Numbered from the stretch's first letter, positions 16,311 to 25,057 are shown. The stretch is DNA of 64,000 nt from Methanocrinis alkalitolerans (GCF_029167205.1 NZ_JARFPL010000008.1:13138-77137), one strand, 5' to 3'. Made by a program: numbers and translations. The notes: generated by a model not told the origin, from the letters alone.

Positions 16311-17453
16311 ATGCATCGGAAGAGAAGAAGCCGTAGAGAGCTTTACAACAAGGAGATCTGCGCCTGCTCCATCTTCGGGGCGATGAACCGGGAAGGCGAC
16401 CGGTTCACCGGAGAGGGGGTGATGAAGGCTATAGCCAGCATGAGGGTCAGGGGTAACGGCCTCGGCGGCGGCTTTGCAGCCTACGGCATATACCCCGACC
16501 ACCGGGACCTCTACGCCTTCCACCTCATGTTCACGGGCTCCACGGACCCGGCTAGAAGGGCGGCCAAGAAGGAGCTGGAGGCTCACCTCTCCAGGAAGTT
16601 CGATGTTTACTTCGACGAGGAGATCCCCACCGACGACTCCGTCTTCGTCAGGGACCCGCCCCTCCTCTGGCGGTACTTCGTCCTCCCCCGAAAAGAGGGG
16701 GATGACGCGGCGACGGCCGACGAGGACTACATCGTCGGAGAGATCATGGCGGTGAACACCAGAATCGAGAACGCCTACGTCTTCAGCTCCGGCAAAAACA
16801 TGGGCTGCTTCAAGGGCGTCGGCTACCCCGAGGAGATCGGCGAGTACTTCATGCTCGACCGCCTCTACCGGGCCCATACCTGGACGGTCCACGGCCGGTT
16901 TCCGACCAACACCCAGGCCTGGTGGGGCGGAGCCCACCCCTTCGGCCTCCTGGACACGACGGTCGTCCACAACGGCGAGGTCTCCAGCTACGGGACGAAC
17001 CGCTGGTACCTGGAGATGTACGGCTACGCCTGCACCCTCCAGACCGACACCGAGGTGATCGCCTACGCTGCGGATCTGCTCATGAGGAGGCAGAGGCTGC
17101 CGATCGACGTAGTCGCCAAGATCCTGGCGCCGCCGATCTGGAATGCCATCGACCGGATGGACGAGAAGGAGAAGAAGCTTCTGACGACCCTCCGGATGGC
17201 TTACGGGCCGCTCCTGATGAACGGCCCCTTCGCCGTCATCATCGGGGAGACGGGCCGGATGATCGGCCTCACCGACCGGATCAGGCTTCGCCCCCTCACG
17301 GCGGCGACGAAAGGGGAGATGTTCTACATCTCCAGCGAGGAGGCGTCCATCAGACTGATATCACCGAAGCTCGACCGGGTCTGGACCCCAAAGGGGGGCG
17401 AGCCGGTCATCGGCGAGATTAAGAGCATGAATAGGATGAAGAGGGTTTGTTGA
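16311..17453 (+). CDS. Glutamate synthase, glutaminase (GATase II) subunit
   Basis: A 380-residue class II amidotransferase that takes ammonia from glutamine. The nucleophile Cys is in CSIFGAMN (residue 19 if ATG 16311 starts), followed by the class II markers GRFPTNTQAWWGGAHPF and HNGEVSSYG. In single-chain glutamate synthase this is the first domain; here it is a separate gene, as in other archaea. ATG 16311 has GAGGT 4 bases before it; the ATG at 16293 lies right against its GAAGG, and the longer frame from 16194 lies upstream of the promoter. Residues before Cys19 would have to be removed for an N-terminal nucleophile. Its stop overlaps the next start. Confidence 0.9.
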   Translation: MHRKRRSRRELYNKEICACSIFGAMNREGDRFTGEGVMKAIASMRVRGNGLGGGFAAYGIYPDHRDLYAFHLMFTGSTDPARRAAKKELEAHLSRKFDVYFDEEIPTDDSVFVRDPPLLWRYFVLPRKEGDDAATADEDYIVGEIMAVNTRIENAYVFSSGKNMGCFKGVGYPEEIGEYFMLDRLYRAHTWTVHGRFPTNTQAWWGGAHPFGLLDTTVVHNGEVSSYGTNRWYLEMYGYACTLQTDTEVIAYAADLLMRRQRLPIDVVAKILAPPIWNAIDRMDEKEKKLLTTLRMAYGPLLMNGPFAVIIGETGRMIGLTDRIRLRPLTAATKGEMFYISSEEASIRLISPKLDRVWTPKGGEPVIGEIKSMNRMKRVC

Positions 17454-18967
17454 TGAGATCATTCGTCTTTCCAGAGTTTTCGATCATCAGGGACGAAGAG
17501 AGGTGCGGCTCGTGCCGCGGCTGCGAGAGGCAGTGCGCCTTCGGGGTCCATACCTACGACCCGGTCACCGACCGGCTGACCTCCGACGAGCAGAAGTGCG
17601 CCGGCTGCCAGAGGTGCGCCATCTTCTGCCCCGAGAAGGCGATAGTCGTCCGGCCCTCTCCGTCGTTCTACCGCCCCAACGCCTCCTGGTCTCGCGAGAA
17701 GATCGAGGACCTGAAGAGGCAGGCGGAGACGGGAGGGGTCCTCCTGACGGGCTGCGGCTCCGACAAGCCCTTCAGGATCTACTGGGACCACATCGTCCTC
17801 AACGCATCCCAGGTGACAAACCCCTCGATAGACCCCCTCCGGGAGCCGATGGAGCTTCGCACCTTTCTGGGGAGAAAGCCCGACATGCTCGACATCAGAG
17901 CCGAGGATGGGGACGTGGAGATAAGGACCGAGATCTCCCCCAACCTGACGGTGGAGACCCCGATCCTCTTCTCGGCGATGTCCTACGGGGCGATCAGCTA
18001 CAACGCCTTCCGGTCTCTCGCGACGGCGGCCTGCAGGTCGGGGACCTACTTCAACACCGGCGAGGGCGGCCTCCCCCGGGAGATGCGGGACGAGTTCGGT
18101 CGGTGCGCCATCGTCCAGGTAGCCAGTGGCCGCTTCGGGATCGACGCCGAGTACCTCAACTGCGCCCAGGCGGTGGAGATCAAGGTGGGGCAGGGGGCGA
18201 AGCCCGGGATAGGCGGCCACCTCCCCGGAGAGAAGGTCTCCCTCGCCGTAGCGGAGACGAGGATGATCCCCCAGGGGACCGACGCCATCTCCCCGGCGCC
18301 CCATCACGACATCTACTCGATAGAGGACCTATCGACCCTCATCACCGCCCTCAAGGAGGTCACAAACTACGAGAAGCCCATCTCCGTCAAGATCGCCGCC
18401 GTCCACAACTTCGCCGCAATAGCCTCGGGGATCGTCCGGGCCGGCGCCGACATCATCGCCATCGACGGCCTTCGGGGCGGGACCGGAGCCGCACCCAAGG
18501 CGATCAGGGACAACGTGGGGATTCCGACGGAGCTGGCCATATCCTCCCTCGACCGGAGGCTCCGGGAGGAGGGGATAAGGAACCAGTGCTCCATCATAGC
18601 CGCCGGCGGGATCCGGTGCAGCTCCGACGTCGTCAAGGCGATCGCCCTCGGCGCCGACGCCGTCTACATAGGTTCTGCGGCGCTGATAGCCATGGGATGC
18701 ACCCTCTGCCAGAAGTGCTACACCGGCAAGTGCAACTGGGGGATATGCACCCAGGACCCCCGGCTATCCGGGAGGCTGAACGTGGAGATCGCCTCGACGA
18801 GGCTCAGCAACCTCATATCCGCCTGGTCTCATGAGATCCGGGAGATGTTGGGAGGGATGGGGATCAACGCCCTCGAGAGCCTCCGCGGAAACCGCGACCA
18901 CCTCCGAGGGGTGGGGCTCTACGAGTGGGAGCTGGACGTCCTCGGCATCAAAGGAGCCGGAGAGTGA
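17453..18967 (+). CDS. Glutamate synthase, FMN/ferredoxin subunit
   Basis: A 504-residue protein holding the synthase centre. The first 70 residues are a two-cluster ferredoxin (CGSCRGCERQC and CAGCQRCAIFCPEKA). The rest is the FMN-binding TIM barrel of GltB: TYFNTGEGGLPRE, IKVGQGAKPGIGGHLPGEKV, DGLRGGTGAAPKAI, and near the end a cysteine cluster CTLCQKCYTGKCNWGICTQ where other GltB proteins hold a 3Fe-4S centre. It reduces 2-oxoglutarate plus ammonia to glutamate with electrons from its own clusters, so no NADPH subunit is needed. ATG 17453 overlaps the stop of the glutaminase gene by one base. Confidence 0.93.
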   Translation: MRSFVFPEFSIIRDEERCGSCRGCERQCAFGVHTYDPVTDRLTSDEQKCAGCQRCAIFCPEKAIVVRPSPSFYRPNASWSREKIEDLKRQAETGGVLLTGCGSDKPFRIYWDHIVLNASQVTNPSIDPLREPMELRTFLGRKPDMLDIRAEDGDVEIRTEISPNLTVETPILFSAMSYGAISYNAFRSLATAACRSGTYFNTGEGGLPREMRDEFGRCAIVQVASGRFGIDAEYLNCAQAVEIKVGQGAKPGIGGHLPGEKVSLAVAETRMIPQGTDAISPAPHHDIYSIEDLSTLITALKEVTNYEKPISVKIAAVHNFAAIASGIVRAGADIIAIDGLRGGTGAAPKAIRDNVGIPTELAISSLDRRLREEGIRNQCSIIAAGGIRCSSDVVKAIALGADAVYIGSAALIAMGCTLCQKCYTGKCNWGICTQDPRLSGRLNVEIASTRLSNLISAWSHEIREMLGGMGINALESLRGNRDHLRGVGLYEWELDVLGIKGAGE

Positions 18968-18974
18968 TAAACAA

Positions 18975-19784
18975 ATGGCTAAAGCTTTTGTATTAGAGCC
19001 GGGCGTCAGGGCAGGTCCGTCCGGGGGGATGGGGGCTGCCGTCATCGACGCCGCGTCCCTTGAGACGAGAGAGCTGAACGACAGGCTCCGGGAGCTGATG
19101 CTATCCGGCGCCAGAAGGGTCCAGATCTCTAACGTTTGCGGTCAAAGGTACATAGGAACCCGCCTCTACACCCCTGAGCGGCTGAAGATGGAGATCGAGG
19201 TCTTGGGCACCGCTGGAAACGACCTCGCGGCCTTCCTCTCCGGCCACAAGATCACCGTCCACGGCAACGCCCAGGACGGCGTCGGAAACACCATGGACTC
19301 CGGGGAGGTGATCGTGAGGGGCAGGGCCGGAGACGTCCTGGGCTTCTCCATGCGGGGGGGCGAGATCTACATCCGGGACGGCTGCGGCTATCGGGCCGCC
19401 CTCCACATGAAGGAGTACCAGGGGAAGAGGCCGGTACTGGTCGTCGGCGGCGGGTGCCAGGACTTCCTCGGCGAGTACATGGCAGGAGGGGTCGTCATCG
19501 TCCTGGACCTCGAAGGCGAGATCCACGATGCCAGCTTCATCGGGACCGGGATGCACGGCGGCGTGATATACCTCCGGGGGACCGTCGAGGGGTCTCAGGT
19601 GGGCGACCAGGTGGATATATCCCCCGCGGAGGAGGCGGACATGGAGGTCCTCGAAGTTTACGTCTCCCGGTTCCTGGAGCGCTTCCCCGAGGTGGAGACG
19701 ACCAAAGAGGAGATCCTCGCCTCCCCCTTCACCAGGCTCACCCCTCGGTCGAAGAGGCCTTACGGCGGTCTTTACGCTTACTAG
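18975..19784 (+). CDS. Glutamate synthase, GXGXG beta-helix subunit
   Basis: A 269-residue protein equal to the C-terminal GXGXG domain of GltB, a right-handed beta-helix also found in formylmethanofuran dehydrogenase subunit C. Repeats are visible as GNAQDGVGNTMDSG, GRAGDVLGFSMRGG, and GTGMHGGVIYLRG. The domain is structural and holds the other two subunits together. The start ATG 18975 lies 7 bases after the preceding stop; the longer open frame from 18831 lies inside the FMN subunit gene and is a shadow. With the two preceding genes it completes a split glutamate synthase. Confidence 0.92.
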   Translation: MAKAFVLEPGVRAGPSGGMGAAVIDAASLETRELNDRLRELMLSGARRVQISNVCGQRYIGTRLYTPERLKMEIEVLGTAGNDLAAFLSGHKITVHGNAQDGVGNTMDSGEVIVRGRAGDVLGFSMRGGEIYIRDGCGYRAALHMKEYQGKRPVLVVGGGCQDFLGEYMAGGVVIVLDLEGEIHDASFIGTGMHGGVIYLRGTVEGSQVGDQVDISPAEEADMEVLEVYVSRFLERFPEVETTKEEILASPFTRLTPRSKRPYGGLYAY

Positions 19785-21833
19785 ATGGGGGTTTGGATGA
19801 CAATGGTCCGCATTCCAACGGTCTGCCCTTACTGTGGTGCAGGCTGTGGATTTTTCGTTGAGGTCGAGAAGGGGCGCGCCACCGGGATCGCTTACATGCC
19901 CGGCCACCCCGTCAGTGAGGGTTCCCTCTGTTCCAAGGGGAACGCGGCCCTGGAAATCCTCTGCCACCAGGAGAGGCTCAAATCCCCCCTCAAGAGGAAG
20001 GGAGAGGGGTGGGCGGAGATCTCCTGGGATGAGGCAGCGGAGATGGTGGCCCGGGGGATGGGCGAGACGATCAAGAAGGACGGGCCGGGGAAGGTCGCCC
20101 TCCTCGCCTCCTCCAAATGCACCAACGAGGAGAACTATCTCATAGAGAAGCTCGCCCGTCTTCTGGGCACCCCCCACATCGACAACTGCGCCCGCCTCTG
20201 TCACGCCCCCTCGGTGGTGGGGCTGAACCGGACCCTGGGAGCGGCGGGGATGACCAACCCCATCCCCGACATTGCCGACTCTCAGTGCATATTCATAATA
20301 GGGTCTAACCTCGCCGAGAACCATCCCGTAATATCCCGCTGGATTCACCGTGCTCGGGATCGGGGGGCGGTGGTGATCGTCGCCGATCCCAGGGAGACGC
20401 ACACCTCCTGGATGGCGGACCAGTTCCTCCAGCTGGCGCCAGGAACGGACGTGGCGCTCTTGAACGGGATGGCTCAGGTCATAATAGAGGCGGGGCTCAT
20501 CGACGAAGATTACATCGCCGAGAGGACCAGGGGCTTTGAGGAGCTTTCTGCCTCTCTCAAAGGGCTCTCTATCGAGAGGACGGCGGAGATCACGGGAGTG
20601 CCGAAAGAAGATATCGTCCGGGCCGCCCGTTCCTACGCATCCTCCCCCGCCTCGACGATCCTCTACTCCATGGGGATCACCCAGCACACCACGGGGACGG
20701 ATAACGTCCAGGCGGTCTCCAACCTCGCCCTCATATGCGGTCAGATCGGAAGGCCCGGGACGGGTGTGATGCCCCTCCGGGGCCAGAACAACGTCCAGGG
20801 AGCCTGTGACATGGGGGCCCTCGCCGAGTTTTATCCCGGCTACAGGAGGGCTGACGACCCCGGTACCATCGAGTTCTTCACCTCCGCCTGGGGTGCTGCG
20901 GCTCTTCCGGCGGGCCCCGGCCTCACCGCCACGGAGATGATGGGAGCTGCCGCCTCTGGGGATATAAAGGCGATGTACATCGTGGGGGAGGACCCCGCCA
21001 ACTCCGAACCCTCCAGCCTTAGGGTCAAAAGGGCCCTGGAGTCCCTCGACTTTCTCGTCGTCCAGGATATATTCATGACCGCCACAGCCCAGCTCGCAGA
21101 CGTCGTCCTGCCTGGGGCTGTCTGGGCGGAGAAGGAGGGGAGCTTCACCAATACGGAGAGGCGGGTCCAGTGGTCCTCCAAGGCCGTCGACCCTCCGGGC
21201 TGCGCCCTATCCGACCTGGAGATCGTCTGCATCGTCGGCCGGTCCTTGGGCCTCGATTTCAGCTATCCGGACGCCGCCTCTGTCCTCGCGGAGATAAACA
21301 GGACCGTCCCCCAGTACGCCGGCATAACCCGGGAGAGGCTCGGGGAGGGAGGGCTCGTTTGGCCCTGCCCCTCCCCCGACCATCCGGGAACCCCGATCCT
21401 CCACACCACGGGGTTCAGGCTCCCCGATGGGAGGGCCCAGATCGTCCCCGTCCCCTACCGCCCTGCGGCGGAGGGGCCGGGGGGGGACTACCCCCTCGTC
21501 CTGACGACGGGGCGCGTCGCCGTCCACCACAACGCCGGCTCCATGACCAGGAGGTCTGCGTCCCTCATCAGCCGCGAGCCGGAGCTCTTCGTGGAGATCA
21601 ACACCGCCGACGCCCAGCGGCTCCGGATAGCCGACGGCGACATGGTCATTGTTACGACGGCAAGAGGAGAGGCGCAGGCCACCGCCCGTCTGACGGAGAG
21701 GGTGAAGAGGGGCGTCGTCTTCATGCCCTTCCACTTTCCAGGAACCAACATACTCACCACCGAGGCCGCCGACCCCGAGGCGAGGATCCCGGAGTTCAAG
21801 GTCTCGGCTTGCAGAATTGTCCGGAGGGATTGA
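19785..21833 (+). CDS. Formate dehydrogenase-like molybdo/tungstopterin subunit
   Basis: A 682-residue enzyme of the FdhA/FdhF family. A 4Fe-4S cluster is held by Cys14, 17, 21 and 49 (CPYCGAGC and SLCSKG). The metal ligand position reads ARLCHAPSVVGL, so Cys139 replaces selenocysteine and His140 follows it. RGQNNVQGACDMGAL carries the formate-binding arginine (about residue 332). All residues needed for formate oxidation appear present. ATG 19797 or 19803 could be the true start. The gene begins directly after the GXGXG subunit gene, and two ferredoxin genes follow; no FdhB (F420-binding) gene is seen. Likely it feeds electrons to glutamate synthase, though another substrate is possible. Confidence 0.88.
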   Translation: MGVWMTMVRIPTVCPYCGAGCGFFVEVEKGRATGIAYMPGHPVSEGSLCSKGNAALEILCHQERLKSPLKRKGEGWAEISWDEAAEMVARGMGETIKKDGPGKVALLASSKCTNEENYLIEKLARLLGTPHIDNCARLCHAPSVVGLNRTLGAAGMTNPIPDIADSQCIFIIGSNLAENHPVISRWIHRARDRGAVVIVADPRETHTSWMADQFLQLAPGTDVALLNGMAQVIIEAGLIDEDYIAERTRGFEELSASLKGLSIERTAEITGVPKEDIVRAARSYASSPASTILYSMGITQHTTGTDNVQAVSNLALICGQIGRPGTGVMPLRGQNNVQGACDMGALAEFYPGYRRADDPGTIEFFTSAWGAAALPAGPGLTATEMMGAAASGDIKAMYIVGEDPANSEPSSLRVKRALESLDFLVVQDIFMTATAQLADVVLPGAVWAEKEGSFTNTERRVQWSSKAVDPPGCALSDLEIVCIVGRSLGLDFSYPDAASVLAEINRTVPQYAGITRERLGEGGLVWPCPSPDHPGTPILHTTGFRLPDGRAQIVPVPYRPAAEGPGGDYPLVLTTGRVAVHHNAGSMTRRSASLISREPELFVEINTADAQRLRIADGDMVIVTTARGEAQATARLTERVKRGVVFMPFHFPGTNILTTEAADPEARIPEFKVSACRIVRRD

Positions 21834-21834
21834 A

Positions 21835-22272
21835 ATGGCGGTTTACGTCGACATAGGGAGATGCATAGGATGCCGCTCCTGCGAGGTGGCCTGCGAGCGG
21901 GTCCACGGAGGCCGGGGCCACGTCCACGTCCACTTCGTCGGAGACTTCGCCTCCGTTCCCATATTCTGCCACCACTGCGAAGAGGCCTCATGCGCCGCGG
22001 CATGCTTCTCCGGCGCCCTCCACAAGGAGGGGGATCGGACGGCCTTCGACGTGGAGAAGTGCACCGGTTGCGGATTGTGCAACCTGGCCTGCCCCTTCGG
22101 GGTCGTCTGGACCGAGAAGATCGCCCACAAGTGCGACCTCTGCGAAGGACGGCCGGAGCCCACCTGCGTCACCACCTGTCCCGCCAACGCCCTCTCCACC
22201 GACCTCGATCTCCTCTCCTGCCGGGCCCGGTCCCGGGAGGCTCGGGCCATCGCCATGGGGGGTCGGAGATGA
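21835..22272 (+). CDS. Four-cluster ferredoxin (HycB/DmsB type)
   Basis: A 145-residue iron-sulfur electron carrier. Four cysteine groups are seen: CIGCRSCEVAC, CHHCEEASCAAAC, CTGCGLCNLACPFG, and CDLCEGRPEPTC with TTCP, the pattern of the B subunits of molybdopterin oxidoreductases and of HycB. Such proteins take electrons from the catalytic subunit. ATG 21835 lies 1 base after the FdhA-like stop; no signal peptide is present, so it acts in the cytoplasm. Its stop overlaps the next gene by 4 bases (ATGA), indicating translational coupling. Confidence 0.9.
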   Translation: MAVYVDIGRCIGCRSCEVACERVHGGRGHVHVHFVGDFASVPIFCHHCEEASCAAACFSGALHKEGDRTAFDVEKCTGCGLCNLACPFGVVWTEKIAHKCDLCEGRPEPTCVTTCPANALSTDLDLLSCRARSREARAIAMGGRR

Positions 22273-22670
22273 TCCGGGTCGATCCCCGTCTCTGCATCGG
22301 CTGCCTCTCCTGCTCCAACGTCTGCCCGAGACAGAACATAATCCGGACGCAGACGGAGGAGGAGAGGAGGATCCGCTGGAAGAGGTGCCGGGAGGAGTGC
22401 GACCTCTGCGTGGAACTCTGCCCCGCCGGGGCCCTCACCCTCGTTCCTATCGACGAATCGGCGCCGGAGCCGGAGGTCTCCTTCCCCCTCGTCGGATGCA
22501 GGATCTGTGGCCGCAGCTACGCCACCGAGCCGATGCTCCTGAGGGTCGAGGCGGCCCTCCCCAAATCCCAGAGCCCCGAATGGGTCCGGATCTGCCCGAC
22601 CTGTCGGCGGACGGCGGAAGCGGAGAGGGCGACGGGGGATATGGTGGCGGCGAGGAGGAGAAGGGGGTGA
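22269..22670 (+). CDS. Small ferredoxin-like iron-sulfur protein
   Basis: A 133-residue protein whose N-terminal half holds two 4Fe-4S cluster motifs (CIGCLSCSNVCP and CREECDLCVELCPAG). The C-terminal half has two further Cys pairs (CRICGRSY and CPTCRRT) which could bind zinc or another cluster, and a basic tail. It overlaps the previous gene at ATGA (22269-22272) and is the last gene of the glutamate synthase/Fdh-like operon. The longer open frame from 21861 is a shadow of the preceding gene. It probably carries electrons within this system; exact partner unknown. Confidence 0.85.
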   Translation: MIRVDPRLCIGCLSCSNVCPRQNIIRTQTEEERRIRWKRCREECDLCVELCPAGALTLVPIDESAPEPEVSFPLVGCRICGRSYATEPMLLRVEAALPKSQSPEWVRICPTCRRTAEAERATGDMVAARRRRG

Positions 22671-22721
22671 GGAGGCCGACACCCTCTTTCTCAGAATCCA
22701 TACATTTGAATAAATATCCTG

Positions 22722-22795
22722 AAAAGGTATATAAAGGCCAGGCCGCCATCCCCTTCCGGCAAGGTCGGAGGATCCGATGAGCGTCATCAGGTGAA
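22722..22795 (+). promoter_or_regulatory. hisHF promoter and ribosome site
   Basis: GAAAAGGTATATAAAGGCC (about 22720-22738) is a strong BRE/TATA element, predicting transcription from about 22755-22760. AGGTGA (22790-22795) is a good Shine-Dalgarno site 6 bases before TTG 22802. Confidence 0.65.
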
Positions 22796-22801
22796 CGAGA
22801 T

Positions 22802-23404
22802 TTGACGATAGCTGTAGTCGATTACGGGGTGGGAAATCTCTTTTCCATCTATAACGCCCTCGACCGGATCGGGGCGGGGCCGAAGCTCGCGAGAGAGCCC
22901 GAGGAGATAGCGGGCTTCGATGGGATCGTCGTCCCCGGGGTCGGCTCCTTCGGCAGGTGCATGAGGAGGCTGACGCGGTTCGAGGAGCCGCTCCGAAGAG
23001 CTCTGGAGGAGGGGACGCCGGTATTGGGGATATGCGTCGGGATGCAGGTCCTCTTCGACGGAAGCGAGGAGAGCCCCGAGGAGGGGCTGGGATGGATCCG
23101 CGGCGACGTGGTCCGCCTCCCGGACTCGGTTCTCGTCCCCCAGATGGGATGGAACACCCTCTCGATAAAAAGGGAGATCGAGATCCTGGAGGGGATATCC
23201 GACGAGGACTTCTTCTACTTCGTCCACTCTTACCATTGCGTTCCAGAGGATAGATCGGTCCTGGCCGCCACCACCGACTACGGCACCGAGATCGCGGCGG
23301 CGGTATCGAGGGACAACCTCTTTGCGGTCCAGTTCCACCCCGAGAAGTCGGGAGAGAAGGGGCTCAAAATCCTGGAGAACTTCATGAGGTTTACGAGATG
23401 TTAG
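22802..23404 (+). CDS. hisH: Imidazole glycerol phosphate synthase, glutaminase subunit HisH
   Basis: A 200-residue class I amidotransferase supplying ammonia to HisF in histidine synthesis. The catalytic Cys lies in LGICVGMQVLF and the His in VQFHPEKSG; the oxyanion strand is PGVGSFGRCMRR. Length is typical. The start is TTG 22802 with AGGTGA before it, giving the expected TIAVVDYGVGN first strand. It overlaps hisF by 7 bases. Confidence 0.96.
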   Translation: MTIAVVDYGVGNLFSIYNALDRIGAGPKLAREPEEIAGFDGIVVPGVGSFGRCMRRLTRFEEPLRRALEEGTPVLGICVGMQVLFDGSEESPEEGLGWIRGDVVRLPDSVLVPQMGWNTLSIKREIEILEGISDEDFFYFVHSYHCVPEDRSVLAATTDYGTEIAAAVSRDNLFAVQFHPEKSGEKGLKILENFMRFTRC

Positions 23405-24210
23405 CACGGAGGATAATACCCTGCCTCGACTGCGACCTCGCCGTCCCCCAGGGGAGGGTGGTGAAGGGGGTCGAGTTCAAGCAGATCCGGTATGCTGGAG
23501 TTCCCTGGGAGCTTGCCACCCGGTACTACGAGGAGGGGGCTGACGAGATAGTATTTCTGGACATCACCGCCTCCTCCGACCGGCGTGAGACGATGTTCAA
23601 CGTCATCAGGGCGACGGCGAGGAACGTCTTCGTCCCCCTCGCCGTCGGCGGCGGAATCAAGAGCGTCGAAGACGTGAGGAGCGTCTTCAAGGCCGGAGCA
23701 GACAAGGTCACCGTAAACACCGCCGCCCTGAAGCGGCCCGAGATCATTTCGGAGATCGCCGAGGAGTATGGGAGCCAGGCCTGCGTCGTCGCCATTGACG
23801 CCAAGAGGAGGGATGACCCCGCCGAAGACAGGATTACCGTCCCCACCCAGCAAGGGGCATCATGGTTCGAGGCCTCCTTCTACGGCGGGAGGGAGTTTAC
23901 TGGGGTCGACGCGATAGCCTGGGCGATGAAGGCAGAAGCCCTCGGTGCCGGCGAGATCCTCCTCACCAGCATGGACCGGGACGGGACCTACGACGGCTTC
24001 GACATCCTCTTGACGGACGCCGTCTCCAAGAGGGTGAGGATACCTGTGATCGCCTCGGGCGGCTGCGGCAACGCCGATCACATATTAGAGGTGTTTCAAA
24101 AGACAGGGGCGTCGGCTGCCCTCGCCGCCAGCATATTCCACTATGGCGAGGCCTCCGTCGGCGAGGTGAAGAGCCACCTCGCCGAGAGGGGAGTACACGT
24201 CAGGATCTGA
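23398..24210 (+). CDS. hisF: Imidazole glycerol phosphate synthase, cyclase subunit HisF
   Basis: A 270-residue TIM barrel that closes the imidazole ring, releasing AICAR and imidazole glycerol phosphate. MLARRIIPCLDCDL at the start supplies the first catalytic Asp, and LTSMDRDGTYDGFD the second; phosphate sites are AVGGGIKS and IASGGCGN. It overlaps hisH by 7 bases, matching their one-to-one complex. Length is slightly above the common 253 because of short insertions, as in other methanogens. Confidence 0.97.
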   Translation: MLARRIIPCLDCDLAVPQGRVVKGVEFKQIRYAGVPWELATRYYEEGADEIVFLDITASSDRRETMFNVIRATARNVFVPLAVGGGIKSVEDVRSVFKAGADKVTVNTAALKRPEIISEIAEEYGSQACVVAIDAKRRDDPAEDRITVPTQQGASWFEASFYGGREFTGVDAIAWAMKAEALGAGEILLTSMDRDGTYDGFDILLTDAVSKRVRIPVIASGGCGNADHILEVFQKTGASAALAASIFHYGEASVGEVKSHLAERGVHVRI

Positions 24211-24361
24211 TCTCTCGCTCAAGGGTTCGGCGATGGCGTCGGGGTGGAGGGATTCGATCGAGGTCGAGTTGAGAAGATGGGGCAGTTGCAGAGGGGGCCG
24301 TTCCCGAGGGAGAGGTTGCGTCCTCCGGGAGGATGAAGGAGATCTTCTGCGCCCCGGATCT

Positions 24362-24742
24362 TCAGCTGGAGATCAGCTCTTTTAGCTTCTTTATGCTCTC
24401 CATCGTCAGGGCCGACTCTTGCTGTTTCTCCATCTCGAAATGCTTTATGATCTCGTCTATGGGGGTCAGAAGCGAGTAGACCTTCATCGGCCTTCCCTTG
24501 CCGCCCCTCCTCACCTCCTTCTCGCTCACCCACCCGTTCTCGCGCAGCGCCCGCATCGCTATGCTCACCTCAGGCTGCCTGAGGTTCGATCCCATCTCGA
24601 TATCCCGAGAGGACGCTTCGTCGACGTTGGCCAGGTACGTTATCAGGATGGCCACGTTCCTCTGGACCCCGAGGCTCCTCAGGGTCTCCGCGAACTCCAG
24701 ATCCTTATCGTCCAGGACCTTCACTGTGCTCTCCTTCATCAT
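24362..24742 (-). CDS. Winged-helix transcriptional regulator
   Basis: A protein of about 126 residues with a winged helix-turn-helix: GVQRNVAILITYLANVDEAS, then SSRDIEMGSNLRQPEVSIAM as the recognition helix, and a basic wing KEVRRGGKGRPMKVYSL. A C-terminal helix may dimerise. This matches a family of archaeal HTH regulators common in Methanosarcinales-type methanogens (TrmB/ArsR-like). Start codons GTG 24748, ATG 24742 and ATG 24739 are all possible; GGTGA just before 24742 suits the latter two. A palindrome in its own promoter suggests autoregulation. Confidence 0.8.
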   Translation of the reverse strand: MMKESTVKVLDDKDLEFAETLRSLGVQRNVAILITYLANVDEASSRDIEMGSNLRQPEVSIAMRALRENGWVSEKEVRRGGKGRPMKVYSLLTPIDEIIKHFEMEKQQESALTMESIKKLKELISS

Positions 24743-24748
24743 GGTCAC

Positions 24749-25057
24749 CGGGGATTATTTTAAATTTTGTTCTAACAAATACTTAATCATATAAATAATT
24801 TATTTCGAAGAGAGTTACATAAATCATAAGATGAGGGTTCCTATTTGGCGGCGTCGATGGAGGCTTCCCTCTGGGGTCGTGACGAGATCGTAGAGGAGCC
24901 CGGATCTCGACGGAAGAGACCCTCAACGTAAAAGAGCTAATTATCGGAGAGTTTTGGCGGGGCCGGACCACGACCCCTCCAACCTATCCGGCCGTCGCTG
25001 CTAATTTTGCCGCTCCGGCCAAAACTCGCCCATTAAGATCAGGTCGATCCGATGAGA
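24749..25057. other. Intergenic region with promoter and terminator-like hairpin
   Basis: No gene is supported here. The left part holds the promoter of the winged-helix gene. Near the right end GAGTTTTGGC (24949-24958) and GCCAAAACTC (25018-25027) are a perfect 10-bp inverted repeat. On the minus strand it would follow the zinc-finger gene and be followed by TTAGCTCTTTT, so it could act as that gene's terminator or be part of a structured RNA. Confidence 0.45.
24766..24796 (-). promoter_or_regulatory. Promoter and palindromic operator of the winged-helix gene
   Basis: TTTGTTCTAACAAA (24766-24779) is a perfect 6-bp inverted repeat around CT. Read on the minus strand, TTTATATG (about 24789-24796) fits a TATA box with transcription starting near 24766, so the palindrome would cover the start site. 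Binding there by the gene's own product would block transcription. Confidence 0.5.

Noticed and set aside
19101..20687. Long antisense frame across gltB3 and the fdhA-like gene (528 codons)
   Set aside because: Spans two well supported genes on the other strand; no ribosome site or recognisable content.
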